Positions 8,879 to 17,928 are shown, numbered from the stretch's first letter. The stretch: 64,000 nt of DNA from Sulfitobacter sp. OXR-159 (GCF_034377145.1 NZ_CP139707.1:1063001-1127000), one strand, 5' to 3'. The notes: generated by a model from the sequence alone, not told the origin. Numbers and translations are program-made.

Positions 8879-9020
8879 GCAAGCCGCAGGCGCCGGGCCG
8901 TCACGCGAAAGGCGTGCCGTATTATAAGGGCGCACCTTTGGCGCGACCGGGTGGGCGATTTGATGAGGTTGGGTGCACCCTCGCGGAGCGCACATCACGG
9001 CTGCGCCATAAAGTGGCATG
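8879..9020 (+). repeat. Dispersed-type repeat, copy 1
   Basis: Starts with AAGCCGCAGGCGCCGGGCC and ends with CATAAAGTGGCA. Between them are blocks shared with copy 2 (GGGTGGGCGATTTG, then GGTTGGGTGC, then GGCTGCGCC). It has an internal inverted pair CACGC/GCGTG. It lacks the long inverted repeats of copy 2. Confidence 0.7.
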
Positions 9021-9089
9021 TCGCTGCCTTCAGTTTGCCGATCCGCTGGCAAACGCCGGAGCTTGGCTCCAAATGCCACCTAAGCCCGG

Positions 9090-9243
9090 AATCAAGCCGC
9101 AGGCGCCGGGCCATCGCCTGCCCGCCCAGACGGGTAGGCGATTTGGTGGGGCTGGGTGCTACTTTGCGAAGGTACATCTTGGCTGCACCATAAAGTGGCA
9201 ATATTCGCGGTCAGATCGCCGACCCGCGGGCAGGCGATGGCCC
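9090..9243 (+). repeat. Dispersed-type repeat, copy 2, with perfect 18-bp inverted repeats
   Basis: It shares the start AAGCCGCAGGCGCCGGGCC and end CATAAAGTGGCA blocks with copy 1. In addition GGGCCATCGCCTGCCCGC at 9108-9125 is exactly repeated in inverse orientation at 9226-9243, enclosing 100 bp. A smaller hairpin GCCTGCCCG/CGGGTAGGC lies inside. The layout is that of a small non-autonomous mobile or REP-like element; no transposase is present. Confidence 0.7.
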
Positions 9244-9256
9244 TCAACGCAAACCT

Positions 9257-10543
9257 TCAGACCTCTTCGATCCGCAACGCGACCGGCTCACCCGCCAGCA
9301 CGCCGGTCTTGTCCATATTCGCCAGCGCCTCAACCAGCGCATTGCGGCTGGTCTTATGCGTCACAATCAGAACCGGGGCAGAAGTGTCGGAATGTTCATA
9401 CTGGCGCATCCGGTAGATGCTCACGCCCGCTTCGCCCAGCACGGTGGCGATTTTCGCCAGTGCACCGGGTTTGTCGACGAGCGCCATGCGCAGATAATAG
9501 GGGGCAGGGCGCTGGCTGCTGGCGGGGGTGGTTTGCTCTAACGTCTCGGCGGGCTGGCCAAAGACCGGCCCGCGCAACCCGCGCGCAATATCGCAGATAT
9601 CGGCCATCACGGCGCTGGCCGTCGGCCCTTCACCTGCCCCGGCACCGCGCAGCACGATCTGGCCCACGGCATCGCCTTCGATCACCACCATGTTGGTGCC
9701 GCCATCAAGCTGCCCCAAAGGCGAGGTCTGCGGCACGAGGCAGGGCATCATCCGCTGCTCCAGCCCGCGGCCGGTTTTCTGGGTGACGCCCAGCAGTTTG
9801 ATCTTGTAGCCCATGTCGGCGGCGGCGCGGATGTCTTCGATGGCGACCCGCTCGATCCCCTCAAGCTGGATGCCATCAAAGTCGATTTTGGTGCCGAATG
9901 CGATGGAAGACAGGATCGCCAGCTTATGCGCCGCGTCGATGCCGCCGACATCCAATTGCGGATCGGCTTCGAGATAGCCCAGCCCATCGGCTTCGGCGAA
10001 AATCTCTTGATAGGTTTTGCCCGAATCCTCCATCCGGGTGAGGATGTAATTGCACGAGCCGTTCATCACCCCCATGATGCGGGTGATCTCATTGCCAGCA
10101 AGCCCTTCCATCAGCGTCTTGATGACCGGGATGCCGCCCGCCACGGCGGCCTCATAGCGCAGCGCCACGCCTGCGCCTTCGGCCTGTTCGGCCAGCGCTT
10201 GGCCGTGTATCGCCAGCATGGCTTTGTTCGCCGTGACCACATGCTTGCCCGCTGCCAGGGCGGCTTCGGTCGCGGCCTTGGCAGGGCCGTCCGCGCCGCC
10301 CATCAGTTCGACGAAAACATCGACATCATCGCGGGTCGCCAGTTTGACGGGATCGTCTTCCCAGTCATAAGACGCAAGCGACAGCCCGCGATCCTTGTTG
10401 CGGGTGCGGGCAGAGACCGCAGAAACCGTCATCGCGCAGCCGGTGCGGGCCTCTAACAGGGCGGCTTGCTGGCGCAGAATGCGCAGCACGCCCACACCCA
10501 CAGTTCCCAATCCAGCAATCCCGAGGCGAAGCGGTTTAGACAT
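9257..10543 (-). CDS. hom: Homoserine dehydrogenase
   Basis: The 428-residue enzyme reduces aspartate semialdehyde to homoserine with NAD(P)H, the branch point to threonine and methionine. The N-terminal Rossmann motif is GIAGLGTVGVG (residues 8-18), the catalytic middle domain holds NGSCNYILTRM and the conserved GYLEADPQLDVGGIDAAHK segment, and the last ~85 residues form an ACT domain (YLRMALVDKPGALAKIATVL) that normally gives feedback control by threonine. The start is ATG 10543 with an AGGA site 9 bp upstream; the open frame continues upstream without family support. It supplies homoserine for metZ (32.7 kb), which is in this window but not linked. Confidence 0.96.
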   Translation of the reverse strand: MSKPLRLGIAGLGTVGVGVLRILRQQAALLEARTGCAMTVSAVSARTRNKDRGLSLASYDWEDDPVKLATRDDVDVFVELMGGADGPAKAATEAALAAGKHVVTANKAMLAIHGQALAEQAEGAGVALRYEAAVAGGIPVIKTLMEGLAGNEITRIMGVMNGSCNYILTRMEDSGKTYQEIFAEADGLGYLEADPQLDVGGIDAAHKLAILSSIAFGTKIDFDGIQLEGIERVAIEDIRAAADMGYKIKLLGVTQKTGRGLEQRMMPCLVPQTSPLGQLDGGTNMVVIEGDAVGQIVLRGAGAGEGPTASAVMADICDIARGLRGPVFGQPAETLEQTTPASSQRPAPYYLRMALVDKPGALAKIATVLGEAGVSIYRMRQYEHSDTSAPVLIVTHKTSRNALVEALANMDKTGVLAGEPVALRIEEV

Positions 10544-10646
10544 GGTGGTGGTCCTTTTGGTCTGATCTGAGAGGCCCGGCAGGCTTGGCCGGGCATTGCC
10601 GCGATGTAGCTGGTTCAGCGCCTGCGTGCAACGCGCCAAACGCGCT

Positions 10647-11030
10647 TCAGAGTGCTGGTGTCTGCGCCAGACGTTCACGTTCGTCAGAGGTGATCCGCTG
10701 TTGGCGCAAACGTTCGGCCCGTGCGCGCAGCCGTGCCACCCGTGCGGCGGTGGTGGTATCAGTGCTATTGCTGGATACCCGTCCGGCGCGTGCCTCTAGT
10801 TGTGCTGCACGTCCGCTAAGCTCTGCTTCGGTCTGCACTGGGTCAATCCGCCCGGCCGTGGCTTGGGCCAAAAGGGGGGCGATCGGCACAATGTCGGGGT
10901 AGGGCGCGGCTTCGAGTTCGGGGGTGATCGTGCGATCAAGTTCGGGGAATTGCGCGCAACCCGCGAATAGCGTCACGCCTAGAAGCAAGGCGGCAATCGA
11001 AAAAGGACGGGGCGTGCGCATGAGGGTCAT
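10647..11030 (-). CDS. Small putative lipoprotein
   Basis: The protein of about 127 residues has a classic lipoprotein leader: basic MRTPRPF, a hydrophobic stretch SIAALLLGVTLF and the lipobox FAGC, so it should be lipid-anchored in the envelope after cleavage before Cys. The mature part is rich in Ala, Arg, Glu and Thr, with a charged, probably helical C-terminal half (ARVARLRARAERLRQQR). I know no function; similar small lipoproteins sit beside hom in related genomes. The start at 11030 (or 11021, three codons later) is chosen because it begins just before the leader. It is divergent from the TetR gene at 11106. Confidence 0.65.
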   Translation of the reverse strand: MTLMRTPRPFSIAALLLGVTLFAGCAQFPELDRTITPELEAAPYPDIVPIAPLLAQATAGRIDPVQTEAELSGRAAQLEARAGRVSSNSTDTTTAARVARLRARAERLRQQRITSDERERLAQTPAL

Positions 11031-11105
11031 GCCTCGTTCTGCCCCAGCCGTGATCCTCGCGCAAGCGGGGTTTGCTTTTGAACGCTTGTTCATTAAATTG
11101 CCGCC

Positions 11106-11690
11106 ATGGCAAGAACCACAGGCTCACACTCCGATATCACTGGCCCGCGCGTGCGCGCAGCTGCACTGCGGCTTTTTGCACGGGGCGGCTATGCCGCCGT
11201 GTCGATGCGCGCGATTGCTGCTGAGGTCGGCGTTCAGGCCGGGGCGCTTTATAACTACACGCCCGATAAACAAAGCCTTCTGTTCGACCTGATGCGGGCA
11301 CATATGACCGACCTGCTGGCCGAAACGCCCAACAATGCAGACCGCTCTGCACTGCAGCAGTTGCAGGACTTCGTGGCCTTCCACATCCGCTTTCACGCGG
11401 ATCGGCCTGATGAGGTTTTCATCGCTTATATGGAACTGCGCAATCTGACGGAGGAGAATTTCGCCGTGATCGAGCGTCTGCGCCGCGACTATGAGGACCG
11501 GTTGGAAGCGATCCTCCGCGCCGGAGTTGCCAGCGGCGATTTCTCCGTCGCCGACACCAAGATCGTGACGCTGGCGATCATCGCGATGCTGACGGGCGTG
11601 AACACATGGTACCGCGCGGGCGGGCGGCTGTCGCTGGACGAGGTTGTCGCGCAATATTGGGATATGGTGCGCAAGGCCGTGACCGCCTGA
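11106..11690 (+). CDS. TetR/AcrR-family transcriptional regulator
   Basis: At 194 residues this has normal TetR length. The N-terminal DNA-binding helix-turn-helix covers about residues 12-58 (RVRAAALRLFARGGYAAVSMRAIAAEVGVQAGALYNYTPDKQ seen in two blocks), with the characteristic LYNYTPDK recognition/turn region. The C-terminal ligand-binding domain contains ELRNLTEENFAVIERLRRDYE, resembling fatty-acid or acyl-CoA-responsive regulators such as the PsrA/FadR type. It has no adjacent degradation operon; its nearest divergent neighbour is the small lipoprotein gene, which it may control. The ligand is unknown. Confidence 0.88.
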   Translation: MARTTGSHSDITGPRVRAAALRLFARGGYAAVSMRAIAAEVGVQAGALYNYTPDKQSLLFDLMRAHMTDLLAETPNNADRSALQQLQDFVAFHIRFHADRPDEVFIAYMELRNLTEENFAVIERLRRDYEDRLEAILRAGVASGDFSVADTKIVTLAIIAMLTGVNTWYRAGGRLSLDEVVAQYWDMVRKAVTA

Positions 11691-11709
11691 GCGGCCACGG
11701 CCCTTCGGT

Positions 11710-12621
11710 TCAATGCGCCGGGCGGATGAAAGTCCCGTTGTTCAGATCGCGCATCGCCTGCTGCAATTCGGCGCGGGTGTTCATCACGATTGGCCCATGC
11801 CACGCGACGGGCTCTTCAATCGGCGCGCCAGAGATGAGAAGAAAGCGCACACCTTCCTCGCCAGCCTGAACCGTCACCTCATCCCCGGTGCCGAAACGGA
11901 TCAGCGTCCGGTCGCCCGACATATCGCGGATGTTGACCTCTTCGCCGCCGACTTCTTTTTCCAGCAGCACACCCGAGGGGGCGGAGGCATCCGCGAACGC
12001 ACCCGTGCCTTGGAAAACATAGGCGAAGGCCCGGCGGTAAGTGTCGATCTTAAAGGTCTTTCTGACCCCCGCTGGCACGAACACATCCAAATACTGCGGA
12101 TCGGCGGCGATGCCATCGACGGGGCCCCGTTTGCCCCAGAACTCGCCGGTGATGATCTTGACCCGCGTGCCGTCGTCATCTGTCACCACAGGAATGTCGG
12201 CGGATTTCATATCCTGATAACGCGGCGCGGTCATCTTCTGGGTTGACGGCAGGTTCCCCCAAAGCTGGAAGCCATGCATCTGCCCGGCGGCATTCCCGCG
12301 CGGCATTTCTTGGTGCAAGATGCCCGAGCCTGCGGTCATCCATTGCACGTCGCCCGCGTTCAGATCGCCGGTGTTACCCAGCGAATCCGCGTGTTCCACG
12401 GTGCCTTCGAGCACATAGGTGATCGTCTCGATCCCGCGGTGGGGGTGCCAAGGGAAGCCCTTTTCAAAGTCTTCGGGCCGGTCGTTGCGGAAGTCGTCAA
12501 ACAGCAGGAAGGGGTCCAGCTCCGACGGATCGTGGAAGCCGAAGGCGCGGTGCAATTTGACGCCTGCGCCTTCCATTGTGGGCGTGGCGCAGCGGGTTTC
12601 CAATGTGGGTCTGAGGGACAT
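11710..12621 (-). CDS. Pirin-family protein (bicupin)
   Basis: The 303-residue pirin has two cupin domains. The N-terminal one carries the metal-binding FPWHPHRGIETITYVLEG segment and GSGILHQEMP. Bacterial pirins often have quercetin 2,3-dioxygenase activity or bind metabolic enzymes; the real role varies and is not shown here. The C-terminal cupin ends with RAELQQAMRDLNNGTF, a common family ending. It is convergent with the TetR gene (20 bp between stops) and about 95 bp downstream of sdaA on the same strand. Confidence 0.93.
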   Translation of the reverse strand: MSLRPTLETRCATPTMEGAGVKLHRAFGFHDPSELDPFLLFDDFRNDRPEDFEKGFPWHPHRGIETITYVLEGTVEHADSLGNTGDLNAGDVQWMTAGSGILHQEMPRGNAAGQMHGFQLWGNLPSTQKMTAPRYQDMKSADIPVVTDDDGTRVKIITGEFWGKRGPVDGIAADPQYLDVFVPAGVRKTFKIDTYRRAFAYVFQGTGAFADASAPSGVLLEKEVGGEEVNIRDMSGDRTLIRFGTGDEVTVQAGEEGVRFLLISGAPIEEPVAWHGPIVMNTRAELQQAMRDLNNGTFIRPAH

Positions 12622-12715
12622 GATGCTCTCCTTTGCGGTTGCTTAGAAGATAGGCGGTGGCGGTGTCCTCAACAATTGGCCCCGGCGAACGGAGGCTGTG
12701 CAAATTTGCGCAGCT

Positions 12716-14089
12716 TCAACAATTTGGCACGTTCACTGCCAGCCCGCCGAGCGAGGTTTCCTTGTACTTCTCGCTCATGTCCGCGCCGGTTTGGCGCATG
12801 GTCTCAATACAGGCGTCCAGCGGCACCAGATGCGTGCCGTCGCCGCGCAGCGCCAATGAGGCCGCCGAAACCGCCTTGATCGCGCCCAGCCCGTTACGCT
12901 CAATACAAGGTACCTGAACCAGCCCATTGACGGGGTCGCAGGTCATGCCGAGGTGATGCTCCAGCGCGATTTCGGCGGCGTTTTCAATCTGCTGCGGCGT
13001 GCCGCCCATCACGGCGCAGAGCCCGGCGGCGGACATGGCGGCGGCGCTGCCGACTTCGGCCTGACAGCCCGCTTCGGCCCCCGAAATCGAGGCGTTGTAT
13101 TTCACCAGCCCGCCGATGGCGGCGGCGGTGAGCAGGAAGTCTTCGATATGCGCCTCTGACGCGCCGGGCACGTGGTCGAGGTAATAGCGTAAGGTCGCGG
13201 GCATCACGCCCGCAGCCCCGTTGGTGGGGGCGGTGACGACCTGACCGCCCGCCGCGTTTTCCTCGTTCACCGCCATGGCATAGACGCTCATCCAATCGTT
13301 GATCGTATGCGGCGCGGATTGGTTCTGTCCGCGCTCGGCCATCAACGCGTCGTAGATGCCCTTAGCGCGGCGTTTCACCTTGAGCCCGCCGGGCAGGATA
13401 CCGTCTGTCGTTAGCCCCCGGTCAATGCAATCGCGCATCACCTGCCACAGCCGTTTGCTGCCTTCGCGCAGGTTCTCGGCCCCGCCGCGCGCCTCCTCAT
13501 TGGCGCGTTTCATACCTGCGATGGTCTTGCCGGATTTGGCCGACATCTCAAGCATTTCCGCGGCGGACTTGAATGGGAAGGGCACCGGCGCGCCTTCATC
13601 CGTGTCCTTGCCTGCGGCCAGTTCCTTTTCGGTCATCACGAAGCCGCCGCCGATGGAATAATAGGTTTCGCGCAAGGCAACGTCGCCTTGGGCGTCGGTG
13701 GCCATCAGCATCATGCCGTTGGCATGGCCTGCAAGCTTGGTGTCGTAGTCGAAGATCATGTCGTGCTCGGGGTCGAAGCGCAGTTCGGGCAGCCCCTCGA
13801 CGCTGATGCGCCGGGTCTGCTTGATCTCTTCCAACACCTTCTCGGCGGCTTCGGCATCATAGTCCTCGGGCGTGAATCCGGCGAGGCCGAGGATCGTCGC
13901 GCGGTCGGTGGCATGGCCCACCCCGGTAAAGGCGAGACTGCCATGCAACGAGGCGCGCAGCCCGGCAAATTGGAAAGGCGATGCGCGCATCTGGTCCAGG
14001 AAACGCCCCGCCGCCACCATCGGCCCCATGGTATGCGAAGACGAAGGGCCGATACCCACTTTGAACATGTCGAAGACGGAAAGAAACAT
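12716..14089 (-). CDS. sdaA: L-serine ammonia-lyase, iron-sulfur type
   Basis: The 457-residue single-chain enzyme converts L-serine to pyruvate and ammonia using a [4Fe-4S] cluster. The beta (N-terminal) domain starts with MFLSVFDMFKVGIGPSSSHT, a family hallmark. The alpha domain carries the cysteines of the cluster in the segments GCQAEVGSA, GMTCDPVNG and VPCIERN. Length equals E. coli SdaA. The open frame runs far upstream of the chosen ATG (14089), but those residues are antisense-like and lack homology. It is divergent from rpiA with a 253-bp space that must hold both promoters. Confidence 0.96.
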   Translation of the reverse strand: MFLSVFDMFKVGIGPSSSHTMGPMVAAGRFLDQMRASPFQFAGLRASLHGSLAFTGVGHATDRATILGLAGFTPEDYDAEAAEKVLEEIKQTRRISVEGLPELRFDPEHDMIFDYDTKLAGHANGMMLMATDAQGDVALRETYYSIGGGFVMTEKELAAGKDTDEGAPVPFPFKSAAEMLEMSAKSGKTIAGMKRANEEARGGAENLREGSKRLWQVMRDCIDRGLTTDGILPGGLKVKRRAKGIYDALMAERGQNQSAPHTINDWMSVYAMAVNEENAAGGQVVTAPTNGAAGVMPATLRYYLDHVPGASEAHIEDFLLTAAAIGGLVKYNASISGAEAGCQAEVGSAAAMSAAGLCAVMGGTPQQIENAAEIALEHHLGMTCDPVNGLVQVPCIERNGLGAIKAVSAASLALRGDGTHLVPLDACIETMRQTGADMSEKYKETSLGGLAVNVPNC

Positions 14090-14342
14090 CAGGTGGCGGA
14101 CCCTTTTATGGTTGCGGGTGTCGGGGCGCGGTGGAACGGGTATCGCCCAGACCTTTGGCGCATTGCAAGTGGTGTGGGCCGATCCAACCATTTCCTGCCG
14201 CCGCTTGGCGCGCTGAAAGCGACTGAAGGCGCGCTCTGGCCGTCTTGTCGCATCGCCGTGCGTCCAAAAACCGCTGACTTGCCCCTCGCACCCTATGCCA
14301 ATTCGCCCTATAACGCGGCAAACGCCTGAGAGGGAGCACCCG

Positions 14343-15131
14343 ATGTCCGGAGACCTATCACCGATCGACAAGGCCAAATTCGTGGCCGCGAAACGGGCCT
14401 GTGAGTTCGTGGAAGATGGGATGCGCGTGGGCCTTGGCACCGGATCGACGGCGGCGTGGCTTGTGCGCTGTCTGGGCGAGTTGGTGCGCGAAGATGGGCT
14501 GCGGATCAAAGGCGTGCCGACCTCCTCGCGCACGGCGCAACTGGCGCGGGAGGTGGGGATCGAGGTGATCTCGCTTGATGAGGCGAAATGGCTCGACCTG
14601 ACGATTGACGGCGCGGATGAGTTCGACGCAGAGCTGAACCTCGTCAAAGGCGGCGGCGGCGCGTTGCTGCAAGAAAAGATCGTAGCGACGGCCAGTGACC
14701 AGATGGTGGTGATCGCCGATATCGGCAAAGAGGTGCATCATCTGGGGGCATTCCCCCTGCCGATCGAGGTGATTCCCTTTGGCTGGCAGACCACGCAGGC
14801 GCTGGTCGAAGAGACGCTGATCTCTATGGATGTGCTGGGCCAAAGCTCGACCCTGCGGATGAACGGCGAGGTGCCTTTCATCACCGACGAGGGGAACTAT
14901 ATTCTAGACCTGCGGCTGGGGCGCATCGGCAACGCGCGGCAACTAGCGCTGGTGCTGAACCAGATGCCCGGCGTGGTGGAAAACGGCCTGTTCATAGATA
15001 TCTGTGACGCGGTTGTGATCGGCTACGGGGATGGCAGGGTTGAGGTGCGCGACATAAATGAAGGCACCGTGGCGACCGACCGGCTGGAATTCGTCGAGAC
15101 CGACAACCTGTTTTCCGACCTCAGCGATTAA
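14343..15131 (+). CDS. rpiA: Ribose-5-phosphate isomerase A
   Basis: The 262-residue enzyme interconverts ribose 5-phosphate and ribulose 5-phosphate in the pentose phosphate pathway. Family motifs are GTGSTA (32-37), DGADEFD (90-96) and KGGGGALLQEK (103-113), which form the phosphate and sugar-binding site and include the catalytic Asp/Glu/Lys. ATG 14343 follows a GAGAGGGAG ribosome site. The length is a little longer than E. coli RpiA, as usual in alphaproteobacteria. gor follows on the same strand after a tandem-repeat spacer. Confidence 0.96.
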   Translation: MSGDLSPIDKAKFVAAKRACEFVEDGMRVGLGTGSTAAWLVRCLGELVREDGLRIKGVPTSSRTAQLAREVGIEVISLDEAKWLDLTIDGADEFDAELNLVKGGGGALLQEKIVATASDQMVVIADIGKEVHHLGAFPLPIEVIPFGWQTTQALVEETLISMDVLGQSSTLRMNGEVPFITDEGNYILDLRLGRIGNARQLALVLNQMPGVVENGLFIDICDAVVIGYGDGRVEVRDINEGTVATDRLEFVETDNLFSDLSD

Positions 15132-15150
15132 CGCCCAAGAGCGAGACACG

Positions 15151-15225
15151 CGCGATCCCGCGCAACACCAGAATATGCGCGATCCCGCGCAACACCAGAA
15201 TATGCGCGATCCCGCGCAACACCAA
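15151..15225 (+). repeat. 27-bp tandem repeat, about 2.8 copies, between rpiA and gor
   Basis: The unit starts with CGCGATCCCGCGCAACACCA and occurs at 15151-15177, 15178-15204 and, truncated, 15205-15225, with identical full copies. Each unit contains the small self-complementary motif GCGATCCCGC. It lies in the 116-bp rpiA-gor spacer. The near-perfect identity points to recent slippage or duplication. Confidence 0.9.
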
Positions 15226-15247
15226 AAACGACTAAGAGAGGCGCCAA

Positions 15248-16627
15248 ATGGCCAAGAATGAATTCGACTACGACCTGTTTGTCATCGGTGGCGGCTCGGG
15301 CGGTGTGCGGGCGGCGCGTGTCGCGGCGGGCGAGCATGACGCCAAGGTCGGACTGGCCGAAGAAGACCGCTATGGCGGCACCTGTGTGATCCGGGGCTGT
15401 GTGCCCAAAAAGCTGATGGTCTTTGCCTCGGGCTATGCCGATGTGGTGGATGAGGCGAAATGCTTTGGCTGGGATCTCAAGGCCGGGGCCTTCGATTGGC
15501 ATGACTTCAAAAGCCGCCTGAACACAGAGTTGGACCGCCTTGAAGACGTTTATCGCAAGCTCTTGAAGAACTCTGGCGTCGATACTTTCGACGCCCGCGC
15601 GCGGATCAAAGACGCCCATACCGTCGCCCTTTCCGACGGGACCGAGAAGACCGCCAAACATATCCTCATCGCCAGCGGCGGTCGCCCCGTGCGCCCCGAG
15701 ATCGAGAATGCGGAACTGGGTCTGGTCTCCGACGATCTGTTCCACCTTGAGAAGCTGCCCAAGTCGATCCTGATTATCGGCGGCGGCTATATCGCCTGTG
15801 AATTCGCCTGTATCCTCAACGGCTTGGGTGTCGAGGTGACGCAATACTACCGCGGTGCGCAGATCCTGCGCGGCTTTGACGACGAAGCCCGCGGCATGGT
15901 GGCCGAGATGATGCAGGAAAAGGGGATCGACCTGCATCTTGGCACCAACATTCTGGAAATGACGCCCAGCCACGAAGACGGCAGCGGCCCAATGAAGGTC
16001 AAGCCGACCAACGGCACCGAAAAGATGTTCGACCAAGTGCTCTTTGCCACTGGCCGCCGCCCCAACAGCGACGACATGGGGCTGGAAGAACTGGGCGTGA
16101 AACTGGGCCGCAGCGGTGCGATCGAAGTGGATGAGTACAGCCAGACCGCCGTGCCCTCGGTCTATGCCATCGGCGACGTGACCAACCGGATCAACCTTAC
16201 GCCGGTGGCGATCCGCGAAGGCATGGCCTTTGTCGAAACCGTCTTTGGCGGTAATCCGACGCCGGTCGATCATGATCTGGTGCCCTCGGCGATCTTCACG
16301 CAGCCCGAAATGGGCACCGTGGGGCTGAGCGAGGAAGACGCCCGCGACAAAGGGCCGATCGAGGTCTATGCGACTTCCTTCAAACCGATGCAGGGGGCCT
16401 TTGCGGGCAAGGCCGACCGGGTGCTGATGAAGCTCATCGTCTGCGCCGATACGCGGGTCGTGCTGGGCTGTCATATCGTCGCACCAAATGCGGGCGAGTT
16501 GATCCAGATGGTAGGCATCGCGGTCAAGATGGGGGCCACGAAAGAGCAGTTTGACGCCACCTGCGCGGTACACCCAACCATGTCCGAAGAGCTGGTGACG
16601 ATGCGTAATCCGACCCGCACGGCTTGA
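15248..16627 (+). CDS. gor: Glutathione-disulfide reductase
   Basis: The 459-residue flavoprotein reduces oxidised glutathione with NADPH. The FAD-binding motif VIGGGSGGVRAAR is at 12-24, followed by the redox-active disulfide GGTCVIRGCVPKK with Cys46 and Cys51. The NAD(P) site is ILIIGGGYIACEFA, the second FAD motif is VYAIGDVTNRINLTPVA, and the C-terminal interface has the catalytic CAVHPTMSEE. It has the CVPKK pattern of glutathione reductase rather than lipoamide dehydrogenase. The start has an AGAGAGG site. It is likely read with rpiA, supporting NADPH/redox balance. Confidence 0.96.
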   Translation: MAKNEFDYDLFVIGGGSGGVRAARVAAGEHDAKVGLAEEDRYGGTCVIRGCVPKKLMVFASGYADVVDEAKCFGWDLKAGAFDWHDFKSRLNTELDRLEDVYRKLLKNSGVDTFDARARIKDAHTVALSDGTEKTAKHILIASGGRPVRPEIENAELGLVSDDLFHLEKLPKSILIIGGGYIACEFACILNGLGVEVTQYYRGAQILRGFDDEARGMVAEMMQEKGIDLHLGTNILEMTPSHEDGSGPMKVKPTNGTEKMFDQVLFATGRRPNSDDMGLEELGVKLGRSGAIEVDEYSQTAVPSVYAIGDVTNRINLTPVAIREGMAFVETVFGGNPTPVDHDLVPSAIFTQPEMGTVGLSEEDARDKGPIEVYATSFKPMQGAFAGKADRVLMKLIVCADTRVVLGCHIVAPNAGELIQMVGIAVKMGATKEQFDATCAVHPTMSEELVTMRNPTRTA

Positions 16628-16695
16628 ATATCGCGCGAAAGCGTACAATTTTTGGAACGATAGGCCGCATGGGCGGCCGAGAGGGGAACATATCA

Positions 16696-17928
16696 ATGGC
16701 AGGAAATTCGCAAGGCCCCTGGGGGGGCGGCGGAGGCGGCAACCGGGGCAACGGCGGAGACCGGGGCACCAATGGTGGCCGCGGCAACGAGGGACGCAAC
16801 GACGGGCCGCAGGGTCCACGCGGGCAGGGCGGTGACCGCCCCCAGATGCCCGAGATCGACGATCTGGTGCGCAAGGGCCAAGAGCAGCTGCGTGTCCTGA
16901 TGGGCGGCCGTGGTGGCGACCGGGGCAATGGCACCGGCGGCGGTGGCCGCGGCTCTGGCGGGCCGGGCGTGACCCGCTCGACAATTGGTATTGCCCTTTT
17001 GGCCGGCGTGGCGCTTTGGGGTTTTGCCAGCTTTTATACCGTGCGGCCCGAACAGCAGTCGATCGAACTGTTCTTGGGCGAATTTTCCGGCATTGGCACC
17101 GAGGGTTTGAACTTTGCCCCATGGCCGCTGGTCACGGCAGAGGTTTTTGACGTCACCACCAACCGCACCGAAGAACTTGGTGTGCGGCGCGGCACGGGCG
17201 GCAACGAAGGCCTGATGCTGACCACCGATGAAAACATCGTCGACATCGACTTTCAGGTGGTCTGGAACATCAAGAACGCGCGCGATTTCAAATTCTCGCT
17301 GCGCGATCCCGAAGCCTCCGTGCGTGCGATTTCCGAATCCGCGATGCGCGAAGTTATCGCCCAGTCCGAACTCGCGCCGATCCTCAACCGGGACCGTGGT
17401 GCCGTTGCAGATCGGGTGAAAGAGTTGATCCAAACCACGCTTGATAACCGCAAAACCGGCATCAACGTGCTGCGTGTCAACGTGAACAAGGTCGACCCGC
17501 CCAGCCAGACCGTGCAGGTCACCGATGCCAATGGCAACACGACCACACAGTCGGTCGTCGACGCTTTCCGCGACGTGCAAGCGGCCGAACAGGAGCGTGA
17601 CCGGGTAGAGCGTCAGGCCGATGCCTATGCCAACCGCCGCACCGCCGAAGCCCGCGGTGAATCCGCGCAGCTTTTGGAAGCCTCCGAAGGCTATCGCGCC
17701 CGTGTGGTGAACGACGCTGTAGGTGAAGCCAGCCGGTTTGAGGCCGTCTTGGAAGAATACCGCAACGCGCCCGACGTGACGCGCAAGCGTCTGTATCTTG
17801 AGACCATGGAAAAGGTGCTGGGCGACGTGGATAAAATCATCCTCGAAAACGGCAGCGGCCAAGGCGGGCAGGGCGTCGTTCCCTATCTGCCACTCAATGA
17901 ATTGCGGCGCGGCGGAGGGTCGAACTGA
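16696..17928 (+). CDS. hflK: FtsH protease regulator subunit HflK
   Basis: The 410-residue membrane protein forms with HflC the SPFH-type complex that surrounds and restrains the FtsH protease. The first ~85 residues are a Gly/Asn/Arg-rich cytoplasmic region (NRGNGGDRG and similar), then a membrane helix (IGIALLAGVALWGFASFYTV) and a band-7/SPFH domain starting VRPEQQSIELF, with the helical RQADAYANRRTAEARGES stretch near the C-terminus. ATG 16696 is preceded by GAGGGGA; an upstream in-frame extension into gor's end has no family support. Its stop overlaps the hflC start (TGATG). Confidence 0.95.
   Translation: MAGNSQGPWGGGGGGNRGNGGDRGTNGGRGNEGRNDGPQGPRGQGGDRPQMPEIDDLVRKGQEQLRVLMGGRGGDRGNGTGGGGRGSGGPGVTRSTIGIALLAGVALWGFASFYTVRPEQQSIELFLGEFSGIGTEGLNFAPWPLVTAEVFDVTTNRTEELGVRRGTGGNEGLMLTTDENIVDIDFQVVWNIKNARDFKFSLRDPEASVRAISESAMREVIAQSELAPILNRDRGAVADRVKELIQTTLDNRKTGINVLRVNVNKVDPPSQTVQVTDANGNTTTQSVVDAFRDVQAAEQERDRVERQADAYANRRTAEARGESAQLLEASEGYRARVVNDAVGEASRFEAVLEEYRNAPDVTRKRLYLETMEKVLGDVDKIILENGSGQGGQGVVPYLPLNELRRGGGSN

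Larger units (their letters stand above)
8783..9256. other. Repeat-bearing intergenic region between glpX and hom
   Basis: No gene is supported. The space holds two diverged direct copies of a repeat (about 8879-9020 and 9090-9243) and perfect inverted repeats around the second. A long plus-strand open frame crosses it into hom but is antisense to hom and has no family resemblance. Confidence 0.7.

Noticed and set aside
9090..9243. Possible insertion sequence
   Set aside because: There are inverted repeats but only 100 bp between them and no transposase; at most a non-autonomous element.
8803..9786. A 327-codon plus-strand frame through the repeat region into hom
   Set aside because: Half of it is antisense to hom, and the other half simply translates the two repeat copies.
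15151..15225. Possible CRISPR array
   Set aside because: Units are contiguous 27-bp tandem copies with no spacers, and no cas genes are present.
15128..17122. A 664-codon minus-strand open frame over gor and hflK
   Set aside because: It is antisense to gor and hflK, both recognised by clear family motifs; long antisense frames are common at this GC content and its translation resembles no family.
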